Below, in pieces: positions 17,565 to 25,809 of a DNA stretch of 64,000 nucleotides (position 1 is the first letter of the stretch; every line of letters begins with the position of its first letter). The notes beneath the pieces were generated by a model that did not search any database, was not told where the DNA came from, and saw only the letters and a list, made by a program, of their open reading frames with translations. The DNA is from Psychrobacillus glaciei (GTDB lineage: Bacteria; Bacillota; Bacilli; Bacillales_A; Planococcaceae). The stretch is taken from contig NZ_CP031223.1 of the NCBI RefSeq assembly GCF_008973485.1, positions 1,612,001-1,676,000 of the forward strand. The letters run 5' to 3'. A program made the translations under genes and the position numbers.

Positions 17565-18453
17565 TAAGGAAATTATTGAATTTATTAAAGAAGGCTATTC
17601 TTTAAAACCATCCGAACAATTTGTTTTAAGTACAGAATATAAATTAAAGCAAAAAGCAAGGGGGATTAGTAGAAGCATGATGGTTAAACGAGCATCATTT
17701 GCTTTCAGTGGATTGGTATTATGTATTTTTGCAATATCATGGCTATTCGTTTTTAATGGAAAAGAGACGGTTATAAATACTATTAATTCATTTAAAGAAG
17801 GAAATATACCAATCTTAATCGATAAGGAAGAAACCTCTATTTTTATATACCAAACACACAATTTGGAATCATTTATGCCAGAAATTAATACTGAAGAACT
17901 TCGCGAAGCATTTCACTTTACTAAAAACATCAGCCTCGTAGGTGAAAGGCTAAGTAAGGAATTAAAAGAAAGGAATATTGGCACTATCCATGATGAAAGC
18001 AATATAAGTGGAATATTGAAGGAAAGAGGACTATTTTCTGAAGAATCATATATAGTTTCAAGAGAAGTTCTGAAAGATGTTTTGGGAAATAACAAAAACA
18101 TTAAGATGGCGTTCGATATACACAGAGATTCAGCTAAAAGAAGCTTCACGACCTTGAATTTAAAAGGAGAATATTATGCAAGGATTGCATTTATACTATC
18201 TGATTCAAGTTCTAATTTTAGAGAAAATCAGAAGTTTGCAGAATTACTTCATAAAAAAATGGAAGATAAATATCCAGGATTATCAAGAGGAATAATAGTC
18301 AAAAACACAGGTAATACCTACAATCTAGACGTTTTAGAAAAGTCAGTATTATTGGAAGTTGGGGGAGTTGAAAATAAGTTAGAAGAAGAATATAGAACTG
18401 TAGAAGCTCTCGCAGATGTAATTAAAGAAGTAATTGATTTGGAAATTAAATGA
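17554..18453 (+). CDS. Membrane-anchored SpoIIP-type amidase in the anti-sigma position
   Basis: 299 residues: a 46-residue N-terminus (contains YSLKPSEQFVLSTEYKLKQK), one membrane helix at about 49-68, then an outside SpoIIP domain from about 95. The domain has IYQTHNLESF (H102, E105), NISLVGERL, MAFDIHRDS (H190), KYPGLSRGI and VLLEVGG (E268), so the zinc and catalytic residues of SpoIIP, an N-acetylmuramoyl-L-alanine amidase, appear to be kept. True SpoIIP drives engulfment and sits elsewhere, beside gpr. Here the gene overlaps an ECF sigma gene, where an anti-sigma factor normally is. I infer that the cytoplasmic part binds sigma and the amidase domain senses or cuts peptidoglycan. The domain call is firm, the regulatory role is a hypothesis. 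Confidence 0.85.
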   Translation: MHTDKEIIEFIKEGYSLKPSEQFVLSTEYKLKQKARGISRSMMVKRASFAFSGLVLCIFAISWLFVFNGKETVINTINSFKEGNIPILIDKEETSIFIYQTHNLESFMPEINTEELREAFHFTKNISLVGERLSKELKERNIGTIHDESNISGILKERGLFSEESYIVSREVLKDVLGNNKNIKMAFDIHRDSAKRSFTTLNLKGEYYARIAFILSDSSSNFRENQKFAELLHKKMEDKYPGLSRGIIVKNTGNTYNLDVLEKSVLLEVGGVENKLEEEYRTVEALADVIKEVIDLEIK

Positions 18454-18705
18454 TGTAGGATAGATTCTTTGGGATAAATTTTATACAGCTAAAGGCGAAG
18501 GTTAGTTTAAGTAAAAACCGTTTTAAGAAAGGGTAATTAGTTATGAAAGATGATGCTTTGTCGAAATAGTAGGCAGGCGTTTAAAACGAGTGCAAAGATG
18601 GATATGTAAAAGGTAGGAGCTAATAAGCGATGCCTTTCCGTTCATTAGTAATTTACCTTTATTTTGTTTTTCATTGTGTAGTTGAATAGGGTTGGTGGGA
18701 GTTAA

Positions 18706-19014
18706 GAAAAATAGATAGCTTCCATTAATAAAGAAGTGCTGAGCGGACGAAATTGCATCTTCGTCCGCTTTTAAAAGATTAGGACAGTATCTTTTCCCTC
18801 ATTATCCAAGTCAAATGCATCCCTTCTCTACATTTACCAGGAGGCCGGCGGACAAACATTCGCCACAAGATAACCGAAAATGAGGAGTTGGAAGTGACGT
18901 AGTCACTTCCAACTCCTCAAAATTCACCTGTAATACTGTAGTCAATGTTTCGTCTATAGTACTCTGGAAATAGCAAAGAAAAGATGCACTTAAAGGATAT
19001 TTGCGTTTTTCTTA
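18706..19014 (+). repeat. Structured intergenic repeat A, copy 1
   Basis: First of four copies of a roughly 310-bp element. It starts AAAATAGATAGC and ends GCGTTTTTCTTA. Hairpin 1: AGCGGACGA (18742-18750) with TCGTCCGCT (18761-18769), then TTTT. Hairpin 3: a perfect 17-bp stem, 18882-18898 with 18902-18918, closed by a 3-base loop. The 3' part CACTTAAAGGA is shared by all copies. No open frame is kept between copies. Confidence 0.85.
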
Positions 19015-19039
19015 ATAAATAATAGAGTATACGCTTTTC

Positions 19040-19164
19040 TAGTTAGTAGCTGTCCAGACGCCCCTCGGGGTCAAATGTGAAAAAGCTGCGGTGGCTGGGA
19101 GTCTGCCTCCTCTCTTTTCCCCATTTGCCTGTCGGGGCAGACATAGACGTTTACGTTTTTCTTA
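19040..19164 (+). repeat. GC-rich inverted repeat C, copy 1
   Basis: GCCCC...CAAATG (19067-19077 region) is complementary to CATTTG...GGGGC (19121-19138 region), giving a long interrupted stem; the end ACGTTTTTCTTA resembles the end of repeat A. A related 3' half lies at about 45175-45217. Copy number two and moderate similarity make this a tentative family. Confidence 0.45.
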
Positions 19165-19327
19165 TCTATTCGTTTCAAATTGATAACGGATATCATTGTA
19201 GCCTTCGGAAAACAATTGGATTAACTAACATTGAACTTACCCTCCCTCGAAAGTCATTTTTGATGAAGAGTAGCATAGCTCCTACGCACTTAAACTTACT
19301 GTAATGAGAAACTAATATTAAAATAAA

Positions 19328-19378
19328 TGGGCATCCCGTATAGGTTTAAAAAAACTTTTGTGGGATGCCTGTTTTTTG
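19328..19378 (+). terminator. Terminator-like hairpin upstream of spoIIA
   Basis: GGCATCCC pairs with GGGATGCC, long loop, then a T run. It would shield the spoIIA operon from upstream transcription. Confidence 0.7.
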
Positions 19379-19473
19379 TTTAGAAATAGAATAATAATCC
19401 CATACTATGAATGAATAATTCTATGTCGAAAATAGACTAAAAAACAATGATTTTTTCTACTTTTGTCAAGCAC

Positions 19474-19500
19474 AAGGAATTTTAGCTATTGATGGTGAAT
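19474..19500 (+). promoter_or_regulatory. SigH-type promoter of the spoIIA operon
   Basis: AAGGAATTT, spacer, then GAAT, a close match to the SigH consensus (RnAGGAwWW ... RnnGAAT). The distance to the spoIIAA start is right. In B. subtilis this operon is likewise turned on by SigH with Spo0A. Confidence 0.75.
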
Positions 19501-19525
19501 TGTGCTATCAAGAGGAGGCGGTTAT

Positions 19526-19882
19526 ATGTATCACGAAGTAGAAAAAGTCGGTGAAGAGATTATTATTATTCGATTAAAAGGTGAATTAGATCATCATGGT
19601 ACGCATGATATACGAAATGAAATAGTACCTATGATCAAAAATGGTTCTATTAAAGTATTAGTTTGGAATTTAAAAGATTTACATTTTATGGATAGCTCAG
19701 GTATTGGTCTTATTCTTGGTAGGATGCGGGAATTGGCGCCAAAAGAAGGTCAGACAATTATCGTAAATCCATCTCCAACAATGAAGAAAATTTTTCAGTT
19801 TGCGGGGTTAAGCCCATATATTTATAATGAATCAGAAATTGAAATTATGTCAAATTTAGGGGGCATTGTTTATGGACAATGA
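19526..19882 (+). CDS. spoIIAA: Anti-sigma F factor antagonist SpoIIAA
   Basis: 118 residues, a single STAS domain. FMDSSGIGLILGR holds the regulatory serine (S57/S58) that SpoIIAB phosphorylates. Unphosphorylated SpoIIAA displaces SpoIIAB from SigF and so frees SigF in the forespore. The ATG at 19526 has GAGGAGG upstream; an earlier in-frame TTG does not. It overlaps spoIIAB by 11 bases, consistent with coupled, balanced translation. Confidence 0.96.
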   Translation: MYHEVEKVGEEIIIIRLKGELDHHGTHDIRNEIVPMIKNGSIKVLVWNLKDLHFMDSSGIGLILGRMRELAPKEGQTIIVNPSPTMKKIFQFAGLSPYIYNESEIEIMSNLGGIVYGQ

Positions 19883-20318
19883 AATTACACTATCTTTTAT
19901 TGCTAAAAGTGAGAATGAAGCGTTAGCTAGAATGGTAATGTCTAGCTTTATTGCCGCAATTGATCCAACTATTGAAGAGTTATCGGAATTTAAGACTGTT
20001 ATTTCAGAAGCAGTAACAAATGCTATAGTACATGGGTACGAAGAAGATGGTGTCGGGAAAATTGATATTCATGCACAAAGAAGCGATAGAGAAATAATTG
20101 TTTCTATCGTTGATTACGGGCGAGGAATTCAAGATGTTAACCAAGCACGAGAACCCTTATTTACGACGAAGCCAGAGGAAGAACGGTCAGGAATGGGGTT
20201 CACAATTATGGAAAGTTTTAGCGATTATGTGGACATTTATTCTATTCCTAATAGGGGGACTACTGTAACTATTACGAAGAAATTTGTACCAATTCAAGAA
20301 TCTTGTAGGATCGTCTAA
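19872..20318 (+). CDS. spoIIAB: Anti-sigma F factor and serine kinase SpoIIAB
   Basis: 148 residues of the GHKL kinase fold: the N box ISEAVTNAIVHGYE, the G1 box IVDYGRGI and the G2 box ERSGMGFTIMESF. It binds and inhibits SigF and phosphorylates SpoIIAA. GGGGGC before the ATG at 19872 serves as ribosome site. Its stop overlaps the sigF start (TAATG). Confidence 0.96.
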   Translation: MDNEITLSFIAKSENEALARMVMSSFIAAIDPTIEELSEFKTVISEAVTNAIVHGYEEDGVGKIDIHAQRSDREIIVSIVDYGRGIQDVNQAREPLFTTKPEEERSGMGFTIMESFSDYVDIYSIPNRGTTVTITKKFVPIQESCRIV

Positions 20319-21103
20319 TGATGAATAATAAGCCGTCTATTTTACTTACACAAGAAAAAATGAGAGAGCTAATTGCATTATCACAAGAAGGGGATAAACT
20401 AGCTAGACAGCAAATGATTGAAGGTAATACGAGGCTTGTTTGGTCGATTGTGCAACGATTTGCATCTAGAGGGGCTGATTTAGAAGATTTGTTTCAAATT
20501 GGTTGCATTGGACTCATGAAATCCGTGGACAAATTTGATCTTAGTTATGAAGTGAAGTTTTCTACGTATGCAGTTCCAATGATTATAGGTGAAATTCAGC
20601 GCTTTTTAAGAGATGATGGTATGGTGAAAATTAGTCGTTCGATTAGAGAGCTTAACTTTAAAATTCGTCATGCAACGGATGATTTTTTAAAGACGCATGA
20701 ACGACAGCCGACCATTTTAGAACTAGCAAGTATTTTAGAAGTTACAAGAGAAGAAATCGTTATGGCAACAGATGCCTTACGAGACCCTGCATCGTTGCAA
20801 GAACAACTGTATGAAAATGAGAGTGGCGATGCTTTAACGTTAATGGATCAAATGAAAGATGAACGTTCAGAAAAGTCGTTCGATCATATCCCTCTTAGAG
20901 AGCTGGTTGAAAAATTAGAAAAAAGAGAACAAATGATTATTTATTTACGATATTACCTAGACTGTACACAAAGCGATATTGCAGAACGACTAGGTATATC
21001 TCAAGTCCAAGTATCTAGACTCGAGAAGAAGATATTAACCCAGTTAAAAACGTGGTTAGTACCTGTTGGTTTTGCTAGCAATCAAAAAGTAAAAGACGGG
21101 TGA
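20318..21103 (+). CDS. sigF: Sporulation sigma factor SigF
   Basis: 261 residues with regions 2 (FASRGADLEDLFQIGCIGLMKSVDKFD), 3 (EIQRFLRDDGMVKISRSIREL) and 4 (REQMIIYLRYYLDCTQSDIAERLGISQVQVSRLE). It directs early forespore transcription. Being the third gene of spoIIAA-spoIIAB-sigF fixes the name. ATGATG gives two possible starts one codon apart. spoVAF follows with a 4-base overlap. Confidence 0.96.
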   Translation: MMNNKPSILLTQEKMRELIALSQEGDKLARQQMIEGNTRLVWSIVQRFASRGADLEDLFQIGCIGLMKSVDKFDLSYEVKFSTYAVPMIIGEIQRFLRDDGMVKISRSIRELNFKIRHATDDFLKTHERQPTILELASILEVTREEIVMATDALRDPASLQEQLYENESGDALTLMDQMKDERSEKSFDHIPLRELVEKLEKREQMIIYLRYYLDCTQSDIAERLGISQVQVSRLEKKILTQLKTWLVPVGFASNQKVKDG

Positions 21104-22548
21104 TTGAAACGAATTCATTATTTTCCAGTATGTCAGAAGCAGAAGAGTTTTTGAAAGAAAAGTTTGGTGTCAATGAATCTTATGATGTGGGAAATTTGCA
21201 TACACATTTATTTGATTTTCCAGTGTTGCTTATCTATATAAATGGATTAGTAGATGGTGCAGTTCTAACAGAGTTATTGGCGAATGTGCAAGAAAATAAA
21301 TGGGAAACAGATTTAAATGAAAATAGAGTAATGGAACACTATTTTCCGTATCACTCCATTACTCAATATGATTCAAAAGAAAAATGGCTCGTAGCGCTTC
21401 TCAGCGGTCAAGTAACATTTATATTGAAGAATGGTTCTGTCTATACGATTGATGTTCGAACTTATCCAGGCAGACAGCCAGAAGAACCAGATAATGAAAA
21501 GGTAGTAAGAGGATCAAGGGATGGATTTACGGAAAACATTGTTCAAAATACAGCTCTTATTAGAAGAAGAATCCGTGATACGGACTTACGTTTTGAGTTA
21601 CATCAAGTTTCTACAATTGGCCAAACGGACATTGCGATTTCTTTTATAAAAGGGATAGCTAACGAAGATAATTTAGCCCAAATTCGAGATAGAATGAACC
21701 AAATTCAACATGATGGATTCACTATGACAGATAAAGCATTGGAAGAATGGATATTTAAACAAGGGTTTCATCCGCTTCCGTTCGTCCGTTTTACAGAAAG
21801 ACCAGATATTGCAGCAGCGCATTTATTGGAGGGTCATATCGTAATAATTGTTGATACTTCTCCATCTGTAATCATTGTTCCAACAACATTATTTCACCAT
21901 CTTCAACATGCGGAGGAGTATAGACAAGCTCCTATAATCGGTACAATCGTTAGATGGATACGTTTTTCAGGTGTATTACTAAGCTTATTTCTACTACCAT
22001 TTTGGTATTTACTTGCAAAGCATTCTGAATATCTTCCGAAGTCATTGGATTTTTTAGGTCCAAAAGATGTAGGTGAAATTCCGTTGTTAGTACAGATATT
22101 ATTTGCAGATGTTGGAATTGAATTTTTGCGGTTAGCGGCGATTCACACACCTACACCTTTGTCGACTGCTATGGGTATTATTGCAGCGTTAGTAATAGGG
22201 CAAATGGCCGTTGATGTGGGTTTATTCATTCCAGAAGTGATTTTGTATACAGCGATAACAGCGATATTTACTTTTGCTATACCATCCTATGAGTTAAGTA
22301 TTAGTACGAAAATTTTTAGAACACTTCTTTTACTTAGTACAGCATTGTTTGGAGTAAATGGTTTTTTTGTAGCAAATGTATGTTTACTTTGGTATGTTTG
22401 TTCCGTAAGACCTTTAAATGTCCCTTATTTATGGCCAGCACTCCCTTTCTTTCCGAAAGCCTTTTTGCGTATTCTGATCAGATTTCCAATGCCGACTAAT
22501 GCAAAAAGACCATATATTACACGAGCGCCTGTTCGAAAAAGGTCGTAA
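21100..22548 (+). CDS. spoVAF: Stage V sporulation protein AF (GerA-family)
   Basis: 482 residues: a GerA/SpoVAF cytoplasmic N-terminal half (with GRQPEEPDNEKVVRGSRDGFTENI and NTALIRRRIRD) followed by several membrane spans from about 285. It belongs to the spore inner membrane and is linked to DPA release or germination. In B. subtilis it is the sixth gene of the spoVA operon after sigF; here spoVAA to spoVAE are absent and it follows sigF directly. The GTG start overlaps the sigF stop. Confidence 0.9.
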   Translation: MIETNSLFSSMSEAEEFLKEKFGVNESYDVGNLHTHLFDFPVLLIYINGLVDGAVLTELLANVQENKWETDLNENRVMEHYFPYHSITQYDSKEKWLVALLSGQVTFILKNGSVYTIDVRTYPGRQPEEPDNEKVVRGSRDGFTENIVQNTALIRRRIRDTDLRFELHQVSTIGQTDIAISFIKGIANEDNLAQIRDRMNQIQHDGFTMTDKALEEWIFKQGFHPLPFVRFTERPDIAAAHLLEGHIVIIVDTSPSVIIVPTTLFHHLQHAEEYRQAPIIGTIVRWIRFSGVLLSLFLLPFWYLLAKHSEYLPKSLDFLGPKDVGEIPLLVQILFADVGIEFLRLAAIHTPTPLSTAMGIIAALVIGQMAVDVGLFIPEVILYTAITAIFTFAIPSYELSISTKIFRTLLLLSTALFGVNGFFVANVCLLWYVCSVRPLNVPYLWPALPFFPKAFLRILIRFPMPTNAKRPYITRAPVRKRS

Positions 22549-22560
22549 ATAGCATTGCAA

Positions 22561-22604
22561 TTTCCTCTTTTACTGTGGTAAAGTTCATATAGAAAAAGAG
22601 GAAA
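22561..22604 (+). other. Hairpin between spoVAF and lysA
   Basis: TTTCCTCTTTT (22561-22571) is perfectly complementary to AAAAGAGGAAA (22594-22604), with a 22-base loop. No T run follows. It ends just ahead of the lysA ribosome site and could be a weak terminator, an mRNA end protector or an attenuator. It is too short to be a lysine riboswitch. Confidence 0.45.
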
Positions 22605-22617
22605 AGAGGCGGGGTAC

Positions 22618-23934
22618 ATGGTGATGATATCAAAGCATGCTGTAAATAAAAAAGGTCACTTATTATTAGGTGGAATAGATAGTATAGAATTAGCCAAAAC
22701 ATACGGAACACCACTATTTGTATATGATCTGTCGCTTATTAGAGAACGTGCACGTGCATTTATTAATACGTTTAAAGAACAAAATGTACAAGCTCAAGTT
22801 GCATATGCTAGTAAAGCTTTTTCAAGTGTTGCTATGTATCAAGTGATGAATCAAGAAAATTTATCTCTTGATGTAGTGTCAGCAGGAGAGTTATATACTG
22901 CACTTAAGGCAGGATATCCTGTAGAACGTATTCATTTTCACGGGAATAACAAAAGTAAATCAGAATTACTGCTTGCACTTGAACATAACATCGGTTGTAT
23001 CGTAGTAGATAACTTTTATGAAATTGAGTTATTAAAAGAATTAACTACTGAACTTAACCAAAAAGTAAATATTTTATTGAGAGTTACTCCAGGGGTAGAG
23101 GCACACACGCACGATTATATTACAACTGGTCAACAAGATTCAAAGTTTGGCTTTGATTTACTAAATGGACAGGCGGACCGAGCATTTCAAGAAGTTTATC
23201 AAGATGAAAATATCCAATTACTGGGTTTGCATTGTCATATTGGATCGCAAATTTTTGAAACAGTTGGTTTTAAAGTCGCAGCCGAAAAACTTATAAAAAA
23301 AATGATTGCATGGTATAATGAATTTACTTTTCAATGTACAGTACTAAATTTAGGTGGAGGATTTGGGATTAAATATACAGATGAAGATACACCCTTAGAG
23401 CCTTCTGTATACGTGAAAGAGATGGTAATAGTCGTGAAAAATTTAGTTGCAAACACTGATTTCGCGATGCCAGAAATCTGGATTGAACCAGGTCGTTCTC
23501 TAGTAGGGGATGCTGGTACTTCTTTATACACAATTGGAGCAGAAAAAGAAATTCCAAACGTTAGGAACTATCTTGCTGTAGATGGAGGCATGTCCGATAA
23601 TATTCGACCTGCATTGTATGGGGCATTGTACGATGCAGTTATTGCGAACAAAATCGACGAGAAAATTGAAAAAGAGTATACGATAGCTGGTAAGTGTTGT
23701 GAATCAGGTGATAAACTAATTGACCATATTTCATTACCAAAAGCGGAGGCTGGGGATATTTTAGCCATGTTCTGCACTGGTGCATATGGATATGCCATGG
23801 CAAGTAATTACAATCGGTTAACAAGACCTGCAGTCGTTTTCGTGGAGCATGCAAACCACCAACTAGCAGTAAAACGAGAAACGTTAGAAGATATTGTACA
23901 TCTAGATCTTCCTTTAACAATGGAAAAGGAGTGA
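22618..23934 (+). CDS. lysA: Diaminopimelate decarboxylase
   Basis: 438 residues, fold III PLP enzyme. The cofactor lysine is K66 in VAYASKAFSS; HFHGNNKS, HCHIGSQIF, NLGGGFG and EPGRSLVG are the usual substrate and phosphate motifs, and CESGD carries the second-subunit cysteine. It makes lysine from meso-diaminopimelate, the last step of the pathway. Starts at 22618, 22621 or 22624 are possible; GAGGCGGGG fits any. Position after spoVAF matches B. subtilis. Confidence 0.95.
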   Translation: MVMISKHAVNKKGHLLLGGIDSIELAKTYGTPLFVYDLSLIRERARAFINTFKEQNVQAQVAYASKAFSSVAMYQVMNQENLSLDVVSAGELYTALKAGYPVERIHFHGNNKSKSELLLALEHNIGCIVVDNFYEIELLKELTTELNQKVNILLRVTPGVEAHTHDYITTGQQDSKFGFDLLNGQADRAFQEVYQDENIQLLGLHCHIGSQIFETVGFKVAAEKLIKKMIAWYNEFTFQCTVLNLGGGFGIKYTDEDTPLEPSVYVKEMVIVVKNLVANTDFAMPEIWIEPGRSLVGDAGTSLYTIGAEKEIPNVRNYLAVDGGMSDNIRPALYGALYDAVIANKIDEKIEKEYTIAGKCCESGDKLIDHISLPKAEAGDILAMFCTGAYGYAMASNYNRLTRPAVVFVEHANHQLAVKRETLEDIVHLDLPLTMEKE

Positions 23935-23941
23935 TGAATAG

Positions 23942-24043
23942 ATGAAAAAACAAAATATTATTCTCTTTTTCATGTTGCTATTAGTTGGAATTGGTTGGGG
24001 ATTAGTGTACTGGCTCTTTTTTGCTCCGAATGGAAATTTGTAA
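23942..24043 (+). CDS. Very small hydrophobic membrane peptide
   Basis: 33 codons: MKKQNIILFFMLLLVGIGWG continuing to VYWLFFAPNGNL. It is one membrane helix with a positive N-terminus. GGAG lies about ten bases upstream, and the gene starts seven bases after the lysA stop, so it is co-transcribed with lysA. I do not recognise it. Confidence 0.5.
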   Translation: MKKQNIILFFMLLLVGIGWGLVYWLFFAPNGNL

Positions 24044-24106
24044 TTTGAATAACTGTCGTGTAAGATAGAAAAAGTTTCTTTAAGAAATTAAAAGAGGGTC
24101 TAAAAT

Positions 24107-24466
24107 ATGTTGCTACGATATAAAAAAGCATTTGAGAAAATTTCTATGGGGCTTCTTTCTTTCATGCCTCAAGAAAAAGACGTAAAAAAGTTATTAGAAA
24201 CAATTCATCAGTATGAAACTGATCCGAATTGGCACTTGTTCCTATGGAAAAGGGAAGAGGATTTAGTAGGGATAGTTGGCGTTCGAATGCAGGATTCAAA
24301 TGGAATCATTCAGCATATATCGGTTAATCCTTCTCATCGTGGGGAAGGTATTGGGAAAGAAATGATTCAAAATTTGCCATCTATTTTACATACAACATCT
24401 ATTCAACCATCAGATGATACAAAATCTTTTTTTGAAAAATGTCAAATGGAAAATGAAGAGGAATGA
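24107..24466 (+). CDS. ribT: RibT-like acetyltransferase
   Basis: 119 residues. The start MLLRYKKAFEKISMGLLSFM and the core HISVNPSHRGEGIGKEMI match what I know of B. subtilis RibT, a GNAT-fold protein encoded at the end of the riboflavin operon. Here no ribDEAH genes accompany it, but the neighbours ypuF and scpA are those of B. subtilis. So ribT has stayed while the rib genes moved or were lost. Its substrate is not established. Confidence 0.85.
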   Translation: MLLRYKKAFEKISMGLLSFMPQEKDVKKLLETIHQYETDPNWHLFLWKREEDLVGIVGVRMQDSNGIIQHISVNPSHRGEGIGKEMIQNLPSILHTTSIQPSDDTKSFFEKCQMENEEE

Positions 24467-24495
24467 CGTTAACATCTGTCATCTCTTCTTTTTTT
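24454..24495. terminator. Terminator shared by ribT and ypuF
   Basis: GAAGAGGAATGAC pairs with GTCATCTCTTC (one bulge) and a T run follows on the plus strand. The stem overlaps the ends of both convergent coding regions. Confidence 0.6.
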
Positions 24496-24975
24496 GCTTT
24501 TTTCTCGTTCTTCAAGTATTTCTGAACGATCTCTTAGCATATGCTTATGGATAAGATAATCTAACGCTTCTCTATTTTCGATCCTTCTTTTGTTCACTAA
24601 AGTCTGTAATTTGGAATCTTTAATCTGAATGGAAAAGGCTTGAAATGCACTCGCTTTTTGCATGAGCGCAAGCGAGATAGTTGTAGCTTGCAGAATTTGT
24701 TCATAGTCAATTGTTTCAAAAAAAGAAGAATCACTTGTTTGGATTAATCGTTTGATACTCGTACTCATTGTTTTAATTGCGCCTGTCATATTTCCTCTTC
24801 GCCAATGATACATACTAGTGGACATAAGTATTAAAGCCGTTAAGGGATGAACTTTTTGTCTTGGAGCAACCTCTTTCCAATAATCTTCTAACACTTCGTG
24901 GCACTCAAAATAATCGGTGGTTTCATTAAATTCTTTTAGAAATTGTACAAAATTAGGATGGAATGTAGGATGCAA
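24469..24975 (-). CDS. ypuF: DUF309 protein (YpuF-like)
   Basis: 168 residues of the small all-helical DUF309 family. The signature ...DYFECHEVLEDYWKE is intact; the C-terminus is basic. The role is unknown. A GTG at 24984 lies within the AAAGGTG ribosome site, so the TTG at 24975 is the better start. It is divergent from scpA, as in B. subtilis. Confidence 0.85.
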   Translation of the reverse strand: MHPTFHPNFVQFLKEFNETTDYFECHEVLEDYWKEVAPRQKVHPLTALILMSTSMYHWRRGNMTGAIKTMSTSIKRLIQTSDSSFFETIDYEQILQATTISLALMQKASAFQAFSIQIKDSKLQTLVNKRRIENREALDYLIHKHMLRDRSEILEEREKSKKRRDDRC

Positions 24976-25029
24976 TATAATCACCTTTCCTCTATAATGA
25001 TGTTAAAAATCGATAATAGGTGGAGTTTT

Positions 25030-25809
25030 ATGTCGTATGAAGTTAAGACAGAGGCGTTTGAAGGACCTCTTGATTTATTATTGCATTTAATAAATCGTTT
25101 GGAAATAGATATATATGATATTAAAATGGCGGAAATCACTTCACAGTATATGGAGCATATACACACCATGCGAGTGCTAGAGCTAAATGAAGCTAGTGAA
25201 TACTTAGTGATGGCAGCAACTTTATTGTCCATTAAAAGTAAAATGCTTCTTCCAATTCATCAAGATGAGGAAATGGAAGGCGATTTTGATATTTCCTTTG
25301 ATGATCCTAGGGATGAGTTAGTAATAAAGTTAATTGAATATAAAAAGTATAAAGAAGCTGCTGGTAGCTTACATGAAATGGAGGAATCTCGTAATCTATT
25401 TTACACAAGACCTCCTGCAGACTTGAGTGGCTTTCAAGATAATCAGCCAGTTGCTTTGTTCGAACTAGATGTTAATGTGTATGATATGTTAGGTGCTTTT
25501 CAGAAAATGCTCCGTAGGAAGCAATTAAATGCGCCACTTCAAACTAGAATTAGTAAACAAGAAGTTTCGATAAGAGATCAAATGAAAAGTGTGATCTCTA
25601 CTTTAAAACAAAGTGGAGGAAAATTATCTTTTTATGATTTATTTCCGTCAAGAGATAATGGGACAATAGTCATCACATTTTTATCAATACTCGAACTAAT
25701 GAAGCGTCAAATTGTTCAAGTAGAACAAAAAAGTAATTTTGAAGAATTATTTGTTCTATTGCGAAAGGAAGATATAGAAAGTGAATTCGACGATAAACTT
25801 ATTGAGTAA
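25030..25809 (+). CDS. scpA: Segregation and condensation protein A
   Basis: 259 residues of the kleisin family. The N-terminal helix-turn (SYEVKTEAFEGPLDLLLHLI) binds the SMC neck and the C-terminal winged helix binds the SMC head. With ScpB and Smc it forms the bacterial condensin that organises and separates origins. The frame is open far upstream, but GTGGAG precedes the ATG at 25030, giving the normal length. It overlaps scpB by 29 bases. Confidence 0.95.
   Translation: MSYEVKTEAFEGPLDLLLHLINRLEIDIYDIKMAEITSQYMEHIHTMRVLELNEASEYLVMAATLLSIKSKMLLPIHQDEEMEGDFDISFDDPRDELVIKLIEYKKYKEAAGSLHEMEESRNLFYTRPPADLSGFQDNQPVALFELDVNVYDMLGAFQKMLRRKQLNAPLQTRISKQEVSIRDQMKSVISTLKQSGGKLSFYDLFPSRDNGTIVITFLSILELMKRQIVQVEQKSNFEELFVLLRKEDIESEFDDKLIE

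Larger units (their letters stand above)
18454..19525. other. Repeat-bearing interval without a gene
   Basis: About 1.07 kb between the SpoIIP-domain gene and spoIIAA. It holds repeat A copy 1, repeat C copy 1, a terminator at 19328 and the spoIIA promoter. The first 250 bases (18454-18705) show nothing recognisable. Confidence 0.6.

Noticed and set aside
19077-19304. 75-codon open frame on the plus strand
   Set aside because: It runs through repeat C and has no ribosome site; composition and position make it a chance frame.
22549-22617. Lysine riboswitch before lysA
   Set aside because: The gap is about 70 bases and holds only a simple hairpin; an L-box needs about 170 bases and its core motifs are absent.
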